Shown here: positions 1 through 11,486 of the stretch, piece by piece
Position numbering within the stretch: position 1 is the first letter of the stretch
How the letters are laid out: each line of letters begins with the position of its first letter
NCBI GenBank assembly: GCA_947561395.2
Contig: OX387193.1
Location: 35,972,255-36,036,254, forward strand
Direction: 5' to 3'
Origin: Buxus sempervirens
Taxonomy: Eukaryota; Streptophyta; Magnoliopsida; Buxales; Buxaceae
DNA length: 64,000 nucleotides
The notes under the pieces: model-generated
Told to the model about the DNA's origin: nothing
What the model saw: only the letters and a program-made list of their open reading frames with translations
Database searches by the model: none
Program-made: the position numbers and the translations under genes

Positions 1-539
1 TTTTGTGATTATGAGTTTGAGATAGATATTTGTTAAGTCTTCCGCTTATTCATTATTTAATTTGATATTGTGGGACCATGGAAATCACTAGGGATCTCTC
101 ACATACCACATGAGATTCAACATAGATAGGAGTCACCACCATTCAAGAGTCTTGGTGTGGATGGTCACCAAAGTCTGCATAAAAGAATAAAATAGAGCCA
201 AAGTAGCTCACATTCATGGTTTATTCTAGAGATTGGGTAAGGGGGTTAGGTTATAAGTGGGGAAAGGTGTCAAACCCCATCTCGGATTATATCTTAATTA
301 TTAAGCTTAATTATCTAAAGTGGGATTATTAGACTAATTAAGTACTTGTGTTATGAAGATGGGGAAAATGTCAATTATACTTAAGGATTTACGGAAATCA
401 AATTGAACTTTATTGAAGTTATTAAGGTAAGCTTAGTTAGTGCTATGTCTTAAGTACAATTAGCTAAGGTATCCTCTAATTAAATCTAGTGAATTGGAAA
501 TCAAAGTCTGAAAAATTAGAGTTAAGTGTACCTAAAGTA
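1..539. other. AT-rich intergenic DNA, nothing recognised
   Basis: No open frame of coding character, no recognisable transposon end and no RNA gene were seen. The stretch leads into the GGTACC minisatellite and may belong to the same old element. Confidence 0.4.
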
Positions 540-811
540 TCTCCTAAGAACACCTACAGAACTTCCCAAGTATACCTAGGGTACACCCAAGTATTATCCA
601 AAGTACCGCCCAAGTATACCTAGAGTACACTCATGCATTACCCAATGTACCACCCAAGTACTACCTAAGGTACCCCACTTGAATGCCTAAGGTACCCCTT
701 GTATTACATAAGGTACCCCACTTGAATACCTAAGGTACCCCCCTTATATTACCTAAGGTACCCCACTTGAATGCCTAAGGTACTCCCTTGTATTACCTAA
801 GGTACCCCACA
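540..811. repeat. Minisatellite with GGTACC core, left part
   Basis: Imperfect tandem repeat of about 21-24 bp built on CCTAAGGTACCCC alternating with TTGTATTA or TTGAATG. The leftmost units are more diverged (AAGTAYACCTAGRGTACAC). The array is interrupted at 812 by a solo LTR and resumes at 3442, so both parts were once one array. It could be the subterminal repeat region of the CACTA-like fragment that follows, but this is inference. Confidence 0.8.
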
Positions 812-3436
812 TGTGAAACCCCATATTTCCATACCATTAGCACACCCTAAACAAAGTGATTTTATTGTGTAGGTGAAGCTGGAGAAGCTCAGACTTGAAG
901 CCAGCCAAGTGGCTAAGTCCAGGCTTAACAGAAACTAAGGAAGGTGAGACATCCCTAGATCATTAAATAAGATTTATTATTATTGTGAGATGAATAAGTG
1001 CTAAGTGGTAAATTGTATTGTGCAATAGGTGGAGTGGCGAAGTGGTGATTGCTGGTTGGTTGATGAGAGGAAGGGCAAAACTGGGAGTTTGCCTTAGAAA
1101 AGTTTGCTAAGTGTAAAAGAGGGAGGATTTGCTTAAGTGTGGGAAAAAAAAAGAGAAAGCCCCATTCGTATGAACAACCCGACCTCTCTCTCTTTCCTTC
1201 TTCATTTGCTTCTCCTCTCCCACTCTCATCTCTTCTTCTTCCTGATCTCTCTCCTTCATCACATTCCACTTGAAGAGATCATGGTTAGCAAGAAAAGAAG
1301 AAGAAAAAGGCAAAGCTGTGGTCATTTTCTTTTGGGAGTTTAGCTTGGAGATTTGAGGAGCAGCAACCAACGGGCAAAGGAGGTGTTGCTCGTGGCTTAG
1401 AATAGGAGCAAGAAGGCTTGCTTGATTGATTAGAAGAGGTAAGCAACACCACCCTAACCTAGTTTTCTCTTTTACCCATTTTCGTATGCAAAATGTGTAT
1501 TTTGGGGTTTGGGTATCAATTTGTTTATCCTTGCAAATAGGAGGGATTTTTGTTGGGGGTTTTGTAGGAAATAGGTAACCACACATGCTAGAGACAATTT
1601 AGAGACCAAAAATCATAGAAAAGAATGATATTTGACAAAACCTAGAAATGTAGAAAAATCAGATTTTCGCGGACTTGAGAAATCACGAGGGAGCCTGAAC
1701 CGCCGCTCGAGCAACCTCTCAGGCGTCCGCATAGGAACTAGTTAGCAGGCGAGGCCATTCGTTGCCGCTAGAGTGTGAATTCGAGCCCCCTGCCTGTGCT
1801 TTTTTTAGAAATTCCAAACCCGAGAGCTACTTTTCCAGGTTTAGGCGAACGCCCGAAGCACTGCTCGAGCGCCCCTTCGAGCCAATTGAACAGATTTTCC
1901 AAAATATCGGATTTCAGCCCAAATTAAACTACGGTTTGCTTTTATTGGAATCCAACCAATGTAAAAGTAGGATTTAGCTATTTAAGAAGTGTGCCAACTG
2001 GAATTATATCAAAATTCCAAATAACAAAGATTTTGGGTACGTTTTCCCTAAACAAGGATTTATAGAGAGTTTGCATTCAGATTCTTATAGAAGTGGGATA
2101 AATTGATTCTACTACTTGGAACACCTTCCAAATGACCCTTGGAAGTAGAAAACCAAAGTCAAATTCAATGTGCACCTGTATCCAAAGAGTTGGGGCTTAG
2201 GTTGCCAAGTAGGCTATGAATTTTAAGGTTTTCTGTTGAAAATGCATATGTTATTATTTGAATACCTTTGTGAGCATGCAATTTATATTTGGGCATTGGC
2301 CTGTTTTTCTAGCATGCCATACATGTTGTTAGCATGATATGAAAGGCGTTGGCCCAGTTATTGATGTTTTATGGAGGGCAGTGGCCCAGATTCCATGAGA
2401 AATGAAAGAAGGCATGGCCCAAGATTGACTTGGGTAAGGCCATGGGCTACCCTTGAGGATTTTTAGGCATGAATACATATTACACTTGATGTGAACTTGA
2501 TGAAACAAACATTCAAATAATGAACCCTTAAGCTATGGATCCATAAACTTAAATAGGATTATTTGTATATGAATGCCATGACCAAGTGTTGTTGTTACTA
2601 TTATTGAATTGCTTATATCATCCCGGCACCAGCAACATCGGTGGCTGATGTCCATTTGCTATGGGGAATCAGTAATGGCTGCCTATACGTCAAGGGTAAT
2701 CGGCGTATGGATTCCCACGTCAAGGGTAATCGGCGTAGATGCCTAGCCACCATGTGGAATCGGTGAAGCTAGATGAGGTCATGTGCATAATATACTAAAC
2801 AACCTAATTAACAAGCGATAAGAATACATGGATGTGTGTTATATAAATGGATTATATTGTACACCTATGCACCGAATTGCACTATTTGTCTTGCACAAAT
2901 TGTTGCTGCTTTAACTATCATTTCAACTACCCGCATGTCATGTTTGACCGAAAAATATCAGCATGAACTGTGTTTTCACCGAGCATGAATGTGTTGCTTA
3001 CTGAGACATTCGTCTCACAGTTGTTTTATCATATTGTTTTCTAAGCCGTCGATATCTAGTGTGAAGGACCGAACTGGGGATCGAGGAAAGGATAAGGCAC
3101 CTGGGTATAGAGAGGAAGACTTTTATAGGCCTACTTAGGTTATTGGTTTATTTTGTTATAATTTTGGATTGTAAACCTTCTATTTGAGAGGAGTGACTAG
3201 ATACCCATGTTTTGTATTATCGAAATAGTTATATGATTCCTTTTGTAGCCCATCCACAGATATTTCGAATCTTGTACACTTTTATTACGCACAAGCATGA
3301 ACTGTATATCACTTCCACTTGTCTTAGGAAAAAGTTTTTAAAATTTCCTGCATTTCAATTAGGTCGAAAGACCAACCTGTGACGACCAGGGACAGGGGAT
3401 GCCTTGGAGAGGCATACTTGGTTCAGGGTCGTGACA
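812..3436 (+). mobile_element. Solo LTR, Ty3/gypsy-like, subfamily 1
   Basis: Begins TGTGAAACCCC and ends GGGTCGTGACA (TG...CA). It is flanked by CCACA (807-811) and CGACA (3437-3441), a 5-bp target duplication with one mismatch. The sequence on either side is the same minisatellite. A closely similar LTR lies at 8316-11008. It contains the CTGAGA...TCTCA stem-loop near 3000 and a GC-rich CTCGAG cassette near 1690-1870. There is no gag-pol inside or beside it, so it is a solo LTR left by LTR-LTR recombination. Assignment to a Tekay/Del-type chromovirus is inference from the end sequences. Confidence 0.85.
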
Positions 3437-3441
3437 CGACA

Positions 3442-4010
3442 TGTGTTGCCTAAGGTACCCCCTTGTATTGCCTAAGGTACCCCACTTGTGTTGCCTAAGG
3501 TACCCCCATATGTTGCATAAGGTACCCCACTTGAATACTTAAGGTACCCCCTTGTATTACCTAAGGTACCCCATTGTATTGCCTAAGGTACCCCACTTGT
3601 GTTGCTTAAAGTACCCCGCTTATATACCTAAGGTACCCCCTTGTTTTACCTTGGGTACACCCCCCTTATGTAACTAAAGTACCCCATTTGTATAACTAAA
3701 GTACCCCTTTTATATAACCAAGGTACCCCTTTGTATAACTAAACTACCCCTCTTATATAACCAAGGTACCCCCTTTGTATAACTAAACTACCCCTCTTAT
3801 ATAACCAAGGTACCCACTTTGTATAACTAAAGTACCCTTCTTATATAACTAAGGTACCCCCTTGTATAACTAAAGTGCATCCCCTTATATTACCTAGGGT
3901 ACATCCCTTGAATTACCCCCTCATATAACTAAGGTACACCCCTTCTATAACTAAGGTACCCTTCCTCATAACACTAAGGTACCCCCTGGTATGCCTTAGG
4001 TACAACCTAA
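3442..4010. repeat. Minisatellite with GGTACC core, right part
   Basis: Continuation of the array cut by the LTR at 812. Early units read TTGCCTAAGGTACCCC. Later units drift to a variant with TATATAACTAAGGTACCCC, so the array shows a gradient of two unit types. Confidence 0.8.
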
Positions 4011-4916
4011 GGGTTTTAGTTGAATAAAAGCTTTGTTTAGGGACAGATTTGAAAGATTAAGAGTTGGGCATATAAAAGGATGCCCTAACTAAAATATCTA
4101 GTGTTTTTGAGAACCCCTCCTTATCTTGGACGTATAGAACAAGAGAAGAAGAGTGGGAACCTGCTTGAAAGCTTCAAGAAGAAGTAGAAGAAGCGAAGAG
4201 CTAGGAGAAAAGTTGTGCTTCTCCATTACACAAGTAAGTAGCAAACCCTTCAAACTAAAATGAATTTATTGGATTTTCGTATTTCTCTCTCCTAGGGTTT
4301 TGATAAACTGGAAAATCACTTGCATGTTGGGTTTTGCCTTTAAAATCTATAGGGTTTTGGGTTTTGGTTGTATTACTATCTTGTTTAGCTTTCTATTGCT
4401 TTGCCATGGATTTTTTGTATTTCTCTCTCCTAGGGTTTGGATAAACTGGAAAATCACTTGCATATGGGGTTTTGCTTCTAAAATTTGTAAAGTTTAGTGG
4501 TATAGCTATTCTTGTTTAGCTTTCTATTGATTTTCCATGGATTTACAACCTATATTGGTCACCTTTCAGTTTTTGGTTTGAGTTTGGTGGGTTTATTGGG
4601 GTATCATGTGGTTGGAACTATGTTTATATGTATTTTGGGTGGATTCTTGTATTGGAAGGTGTATTTGGACATGTTGGGAGGTTGTATGATCATCTCATTT
4701 GGTATTAGAAAGGTTGGATGTGGTTTGTATGGGTTTGGTGTTGGAAAATAACCAAACATTTGTAAGAACCCAAGCTAGCAATTAATCCTGAAAATGGGCG
4801 CTTAATCCTGAGCCAAAACACCCAGAGAAGCAGTTTCTATTAAGGACAGGATTATTCTCACAATTAATCACGAGACTAATCGCGAACTAGGCGTGCGAAT
4901 GTCAAAGAGGACGCAC
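4011..4916 (+). promoter_or_regulatory. Promoter-like leader with a 138-bp tandem duplication
   Basis: A TATA-like TATAAAAGG occurs near 4072, followed by a purine-rich leader and a possible splice donor (AAGTAAGT) near 4232. A segment is duplicated in tandem with period 138 (copies starting near 4279 and 4417, sharing TATTTCTCTCTCCTAGGG). Because the En/Spm-like coding fragment at 5640-5961 lies downstream on the same strand, this may be the leader and first intron of that element. No protein is supported here. Confidence 0.35.
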
Positions 4917-5525
4917 GCACGTTAGTCCTGTTTTAAGCCTGGGAGCGCGCACGTTGGCCTTAACGCCCAAACATCAAGGCTAATTGCCCCTGGGCGATTA
5001 ATCCAAGGACCAATCGTGGGTGCTATTTTTGATAGTTCTTCACCATTTTCTTCCTTAACCCAATCCTCCTGCACGTTGGTCCTGTTTTAAGCCTGGGTGC
5101 GCGCACGTTGGCCTTAACGCTCGAACGTCAAGGCTAATCGCCCTTGGGCAATTAATCCAAGGACCAATCATGGGTGCTGTTTTTGATAGTTCTTCACCAT
5201 TTTCTTCCTCACCCCAAGCCTCTTGCACGTTGGTCTTGTTTTAAGCCTGGGCATGTACACGTTGGCCTTAACGCCCGAACGTCAAGGCTAATCGCCCTTG
5301 GGCGATTAATCCAAGGACCAACCGTGGGTGCTGTTTTTTATAGTTCTTCACCATTTTCTTCCTCAACCCAAGTCTCCTGCACGTTGGTCTTGTTTTAAGC
5401 CTGGGCATGCACACGTTGGCCTTAATGCCCAAACGTCAAGGCTAATCGCCCCTAGGCGATTAATCCAAGGACCAACCGTGGGTGCTGTTTTTGATAGTTC
5501 TTCACCCTTTTCTTCTTCAACAAGG
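4917..5525. repeat. 154-bp tandem repeat, about four copies
   Basis: Units start with GCACGTTGGTC at 4917 (slightly diverged), 5071, 5225 and 5379, exactly 154 bp apart. Each carries CACGTTGGCCTTAACG, AATCGCCC, TTAATCCAAGGACCAA and a TTTTGATAGTTCTTCACC tract. The short ORFs seen here are the same repeat read in phase and are not genes. Confidence 0.9.
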
Positions 5526-5534
5526 GTTGATACT

Positions 5535-5961
5535 TAGGATGTTACAGCAGATGATCACAAATAGAGGTGTTGAAATGGAGGCTTTGGTGAATGATGTTTT
5601 GAGGGCCCATAATTTAGCAACAAAAAACATATGGTATTTCACAGAGAACAAATATTCAATCTAATCCTAATGTTAGTAGGTTTGAGAATTTACTACATGA
5701 TGTTGAGCATGAGTTATACCCTGGTTGTAAGAGACACACAAAATTATCGTACATCATTAGATTATACCATATAAAGTGTCTAGGTGAGTGGAGCAACAAG
5801 TCATTTAGTTTGTTACTTCACTTGTTGAAGGAGTTACTCCTAGAGGGTTTGAAGTTGCCGAACAATATTGCACAAATAAAGAAGATTATTTCTGACATAG
5901 GGCTTAATTATAACAAGATTGATGCTTGCCCAAATGATTACATATTATATTGGAAGGAATC
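5535..5961 (+). pseudogene. En/Spm (CACTA) TNP2-like transposase fragment
   Basis: The reading frame from about 5650 to 5961 gives the N-terminal part typical of plant CACTA TNP2-like transposases (Transposase_21 family). Visible motifs, in order, are ELYPGC, KLSYIIRLYHIKC, WSNKSFSLLLHLLKELL, LPNNI, IKKIISDIGL and DACPNDYILYWKES. The last two are diagnostic of the cysteine-containing region before the catalytic core. A short upstream frame starting at 5550 (MITNRGVEMEALVND) is in a different phase and meets TAA before the conserved block, so at least one frameshift is present. The fragment ends abruptly at 5961 where a fold-back LTR begins, and its catalytic part is not found on the other side. 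It is a remnant that cannot encode a working transposase. Confidence 0.75.
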
Positions 5962-7433
5962 TGTAACGCCCCGATCCAAGTTTATTTGAAAACATAAACC
6001 CAAAATCCAGTTCGTTAGAATAATGGCCCAAAACAACTAATACCAGACTTAAACAATTTCAATATTTATAATCAGAGTGCGGAAATAAAAGATAAATTCT
6101 CCAAGAAGCGCAGAATAATAAAAATAAGTCATTCAATATTAAACCATCATTCAAAGTCTGGTTTCTAGTCAACTAAAATAGATCATCATCCACCAAAGTC
6201 ATTTAATTAAAATAATCCAACAATCCCTCAAAACACCAAGTCAAATTTATTACTAAAGGTTCCTAATCCTACACATTAATAAAGTAATCCTCTTCATGGT
6301 AGTCAGTATAATCCCTTGAAGTGTCTATCCCAGCAACGTCATCACCAGGAATATCTGAAAACAAAACTAATAAAACAATAATGTGAGAAATAACATCTCA
6401 GTAAGTAGTCATGCAAATAGTTGGTAACAGTACAAATATGCAATGACTAATCAGGATAACCACAATAAAATACAGATAAAAAATAATTAAATGAAAATAA
6501 ATCAAACACAATTATTTCACCTCATGGTATTCATGAAAAAGAAAACCAGAGAAAGAGAGTAGACATGTGCCAATATGCTACCTAATCGAATTACAAGTGG
6601 ACCAGCCGCACCTGCTGACTAGCTATTCAACACCAACAGACGAACCCAACCGATAACCGGAATGAGTTAGCATGCACGGCCCAACCTATCCAGGAGTAGG
6701 TAACGTATCAACAAACCTATCCAGGAGCGGTACCATCCTCGAGATGATGGAGTGCCTATGACACAGAATTCAAACCACTCTAGAAGAAATTTCACTTACT
6801 AGCTATTCTATGGATCCAAGTAATTGCTAAGCCCACTAAATAGTGGAAACCAAACCAAGGGATGGACATATTTCCCAATAACACACGCACACGCGGATAC
6901 ACAACTGTGTCAATAACCATACCTACAACTGTGGAATAAACAAACCAGGCACTTGCCTTGTCACAACTGTGACCCAATGATCAACATAAGTGGCACCAAG
7001 TCATATGTCCAAACTCTAGGTTTCAACGGGCAACTATGTCCCGGATGTGTATCGAATCCTTCAATGCACAAAACACACTTATATAGTGAGTACCAGGAAA
7101 AAGATTTCTTTATTCCTGTATAGGTTTAGGGATTTATATTATTAAATTTGACTTGGTATTGGAAGAATTGTTTTAGATTACTTTTATTTAGATGACATTG
7201 GTGATGTACATTTTATTTTAGTTAACCCTTTCCAGACTTAGTTGAGGAATTGGTATTGGATGTTTCATTTATGTATTCCGCGCTTCTTGGAAAAAAAAGA
7301 TTTATCTGTTATTTCCGCACTCTGAGTTTATTAATTGAAATTGTTTAAGTCTAGATTAGTCGTTTGGGCCATTATCCTAACGTTCTAGGGTCGGGTTTAT
7401 GTTTTTAAATAAACCTGGATCCGGGGCGTTACA
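5962..7433 (-). mobile_element. Fold-back LTR derivative with ~350-bp inverted ends
   Basis: Starts TGTAACGCCCCGATCC and ends GGATCCGGGGCGTTACA. About 350 bp at the left end (5962-6315) reappear inverted at the right end (7085-7433), including AACATAAACCC, AATGGCCCA, GAGTGCGGAAAT and CCAAGTCAAATTTA. The left arm plus the middle reads as a minus-strand LTR of the same family as those at 11483 and 51312 (TCTCAGTAAGTAG stem-loop near 6396, TATGGATCCA near 6808). The right arm is an inverted copy of its 3' end. The flanks GAATC and TCCCA do not match, so this is a rearranged LTR, not a clean insertion. Confidence 0.7.
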
Positions 7434-7808
7434 TCCCACATGGGAGATATGTGATTTACTACCTGCGGGTGAAATGTGACCTTCTGCGGGAGAGATGTGT
7501 TACCACATGTGGGAGAGATGTAATTACTACGTGATTGCATCCTACATGAAAGAATGTTACTATCGGATGTTGAGATTAATTACTAATTATATATGATTGG
7601 TTTTCTTTTAAAAAAAGAAAGATTAATTGATCGGTTTAGCCATATTTTGAAAGAAATATTAAAATGACATCATTAATATGATGAATTGTTTTGGGAAACA
7701 CTATTTGTATTAATTTGGGGAAAATTGTAGATTTGATTTATACAACTGTCTTCTTGATTTAGCGATACTTGTGATATTTTTTTGCAACTCATGAAAGGTT
7801 TGTAAAGG

Positions 7809-7848
<40 letters not shown>

Positions 7849-8255
7849 CTTTCATGCATGTTACTACTTGCTGAGATTTTATATCTCATTCTTGCTTCTA
7901 AATGTTTTGTTTTCAGGTGATCTTGGAGAAGACACCTTGGGTTAGTTTGATAGTGGGCTTGAAGTGTAGAATATCCAGAAGACAAGAGTAGGATATTGAT
8001 ATAGGTGTTTTTATTTTCTTAGAATAATAGTAGATGATTTAGTAGAGTTTGAGAGTTAGTTAAATTGTAGTTGCCTTTCATTTGATTAATTGATGTAATA
8101 GTAAGATATAGATTCTAATGAATAATTTAAGCTTCCTAGCACTTTGATAATTCTTAAATCTTTTAGTCTTATCTTCTGAGCTGATTTTGATGTACTACAA
8201 GTTAATGCCTTGATCCGAGTCAAAAAAAAAAAGACCCCGGATTCAGGGCGTTACA
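7434..8255 (+). mobile_element. LTR 3' fragment, plus orientation
   Basis: It matches the last ~800 bp of the LTR at 56302-59544: CCTGCGGG/GAGATGTG repeats, the CTTGCTGAGA...TATCTCA stem-loop near 7868, TCTTGGAGA near 7922, TAGTTGCCTTTCATTTGATTA near 8068, and the terminus CCGGATTCAGGGCGTTACA. The 5' part is missing. A (TA)n run lies at 7812-7838. Confidence 0.7.
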
Positions 8256-8315
8256 TACCCTAAGTATACAGCTAGTCTATCACTCACTTAGCCTTATACA
8301 TAAACAAAATAAAAG

Positions 8316-11008
8316 TGCGAAACCCCAGATTTTGATCATTTACTTAAGTGCTGATTAAGGGGTAATTAGCAAGTCCTAACAAATAGTGTTTTATATTGTG
8401 ACGGTGAGTTGGGAGATACCCAAACTTGAGGCCAGCCAGGTGGCAAGTCCAAGTTTGCCAGAAGGTGTAAAGGTAAGCCTTCCTCCTATTTGAGCAATTT
8501 CTAAGTTAGTAAATAAATTGTTTCATGTGAGCTGAAGAATGGCTAAGTGGTAAATTGTTGTGTGCAATAGGAGGAGTGGCAAAGTGGAAATATTGATGGT
8601 TAATGGGAGAAGGGTAAGTTTGGAAATGGAGAAAGTGTCTTAAGTGCCAAAGAAAGGGTTTTTGCCCTATACGATTGAAACACTCTCTTCTCTTCATTTC
8701 TTCCCTTCTCATTCTTTTCTCCTCATCACACTCATCTCCTTCCCACATTCTTCTCTCCCATCTTCTATTGGGAAGGGAGTATTGCAAAGAAGAAAAGGAG
8801 ATCAAGATTGGGCATTTTTGTTGGAGATTTTGGCTTGGGAGAGTTGTGGAAAATCTTCAAGAAGCACAAGGAGGTGCTGTTCATGAGTTGATTTGTGAGC
8901 TAGAGGGCATGCATACTTGCTTAGAACAGGTAAGCAACACCACCCTAACCTAGATTTGTGTTTTTCCCAATTTCGTATGCAATGTGGAGGTTTGGGGGTT
9001 CGAGTGTAAACTTTATCTTTTCTTACAAAAAAGAGACGATTTTGTTAGGGGTTTTATAGGTAATGAGTATCCACACATGCTAGAAGCAAATTAGAGACTA
9101 AAAACCCTAGAAACTAGTGAGATTGAGAAAACCTAGAGAACTTGCAAAGTTCGGAAATCGCGACATGGAAAATCACTAGGGTGCCCGACAGAGCGCTCGA
9201 GCGCGCTGTCGAGTGCCCATTTAAATTTGAGATTGATGGCGAGGCCACTCGTTGGCGCTCAAGCGCCCTATCGAGCGCCCCGCCTATTTTTTTTTTAAAA
9301 CTCAAAACCCGAGAGCTAAATTCCCAGGCTAAGCCGGGTGCCCAAAGCAGCGCTCGAGCAAGCCTTCAGGCGCCCTAGGCAGATTTTATGAAATTTTGGA
9401 TTTTAGCACAAAACCAACTACGGATTATTTTTATTTGAATCCAACCAATGTACAAATAAGATTTAGGTGTCTAGGAAGTGTACACACAGGAATTATCTCA
9501 AAATTCCAAATAACTAAGATTTTGGGTACATTCTACTGAAATAAGATTCCTAGAAAGTGTGTGTTCCAAATTCTTGTAGGAAAGGAATAATTTGATTCTA
9601 CCACTTAGAACACCTTCCAAATGATCCTTGGAAGTAGGAAACCAAAGCCTAATCAAGGTTGTGTACGTTTCCAAAGAGTTGGGGTCTAGGTTGCCCAGGT
9701 GAGGTATGAAATGCAAACTGAATACTATGAATATATCTTGTTGTTATTAACTATTGTTGTAAGCATAGGTTGCTCAGGTGAGGTATGAAATGCAAACTGA
9801 ATACTATGAATATATCTTGTTGTTATTAACTATTGTTGTAAGCATGCAATCTATTTTAGGGCATTGGCCCATTTGTTTAGCATGATATGAATTGTTAGCA
9901 TGATATGAAAAGGGACAATGGCCTGTTATTGCTGTGATTTATATGGAGGGCAGTGGCCTGGATTCCATAAGAAATGAAGAGGGCTTGGCCCAAGATTGAC
10001 TCTAGTAAGGCCATGGGCTACCTTGAGATTTTCATGCATGAGTGCATGATATACTTGATGTGGAATTGATTGAATGAAAATTTGCATAATGAATAATCTT
10101 AAGTTATGGATCCATAAATTTAAGTAGGAGTGTTTTTATATAATGCCATGACCAATTACTATTGTTCTGTTACTATATTGTTATATCATTCCGGCACCAG
10201 CAACATTGGTTGCCGATGCCCATTGCTACGTGGAATCGGCATGGATGCTCATACATCAAGGGTAATCAGCGTATGAATGCCTAACGTTAAGGGTAATCGG
10301 CGTTGGATGCCTAGCCACAGTGAGGAATCGGTGAATCTAGATGGGGTCATGTGCAGTATGTATTAAACACCCTAAATAACCAAGTGAAAAGAATAAATGT
10401 ATGATTGCTATTTAATGGTTGACTTGTACACTTAAGCACAGATTTGCACTATATATCTTGCACTAATTTTTTGATGCTTTAACTAGTATTTCAACTACCC
10501 GCATGTCATGGTTTCGTCGATTGATAGTGGCATCAACTGTGTTTTCACCGAGCATGCATGTGTTGCTTACTGAGACATTCGTCTCATAAGTTGTTTTATT
10601 GTTTTGCTTTCAGAGCCGTCAACATCCGGTTTGAAGGACCGGTTTGGGGACAAAGGAAAGGACAAGGCACCAGGGTTTTGAGAGGAGGATTTTTACCGAC
10701 ATACTTAGGATGTTGCTTTCTTGTACATTATAAAGTTGTATATTTCTTTTAGATTTGTAAACCTTCTAACTGAGAGGAGTGATTAGAACCTATCCTTTTG
10801 TAATAACTCAAGTAGTTATAATTCATATATATATATATATATATATAGACACACTTTTGATATGCACAAGCATGAACTGTTCTATCACTTGCATTTGTTA
10901 GGAAAATTTTTTAATTATCCGCATTTTTGTTGGGTCGAAAGACCAACCTGTGACGACCAGGGACAGGGGGATGCCTTGGAGAGGCATACCTGGTTCTGGG
11001 TCGTTACA
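8316..11008 (+). mobile_element. Solo LTR, Ty3/gypsy-like, subfamily 1, second copy
   Basis: Begins TGCGAAACCCC and ends CTGGGTCGTTACA. The flanks AAAAG (8311-8315) and GAAAG (11009-11013) form a 5-bp target duplication with one mismatch. It is co-linear with the LTR at 812-3436 through GCCAGCCAGGTGGCAAGTCC, the GCATTGGCC region, the AATCGGCGT repeats, the stem-loop TACTGAGACATTCGTCTCA near 10569 and the end GACCAGGGACAGGGG. It contains a private 79-bp tandem duplication and a (TA)n run at 10826-10848. No internal retrotransposon domain is present. Confidence 0.87.
9688..9845. repeat. 79-bp tandem duplication inside the LTR
   Basis: Two nearly identical copies (9688-9766 and 9767-9845) start AGGTTGC and end GTTGTAAGCAT, with one visible base difference. 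The sister LTR at 812 has a single copy, so the duplication arose after insertion or in this lineage. Confidence 0.9.
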
Positions 11009-11410
11009 GAAAGAGAATAATGCAGTGGCCACAAGTTAGGCACCTTATACTAATAACATAAATAAAAGGAAATAAGAAAAAAAGTTGCTAGGAATTTTGA
11101 CCCTATTGAAACTGAAAATTTCAAAAGTTTGCATATATAACTCAGAGTTTGAAGCTACTAAAGGAATCTCGATCACATGAAGACATGGTTCTAATTGCTT
11201 GATAATGTGTTATCTACAAAGGGGGTTTAGAACTATATAATGGAATCATTCGACACACATTCTACCATAATATAGCTTGAGTAAAGCCTATTTTATGGAT
11301 GTATAATATTAAGACACTTCATGAGGTGCACTAAGTATTGGCAGATCAACTTCATCAAAAAGGAAGTAAAAGATACATGCATCATGCATGCAAAAGAAAA
11401 CAATTCAGTA
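11009..11410. other. Short intergenic stretch without a gene
   Basis: AT-rich sequence between two LTRs. No coding signal or transposon terminus was recognised. Confidence 0.5.
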
Positions 11411-11415
11411 TATAT

Positions 11416-11476
<61 letters not shown>
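11411..11476. repeat. (TA)n microsatellite
   Basis: About thirty TA units broken only near the ends. The next LTR inserted at its right edge, and TA-rich sequence resumes at 13619 beyond that LTR. ORFs called through it on both strands are artefacts of the dinucleotide repeat. Confidence 0.95.

Positions 11477-11482
<6 letters not shown>

Positions 11483-11486
<4 letters not shown>

Noticed and set aside
955-1586. Minus-strand ORFs of 104 and 159 codons
   Set aside because: They lie wholly inside a solo LTR, have low-complexity Lys/Glu/Ser composition, and the sister LTR at 8316 does not preserve them.
5962-7433. Independent DNA transposon with long inverted repeats
   Set aside because: The arms and centre match the LTR family elsewhere in the window and the flanks lack a target duplication. 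A rearranged LTR explains it better.
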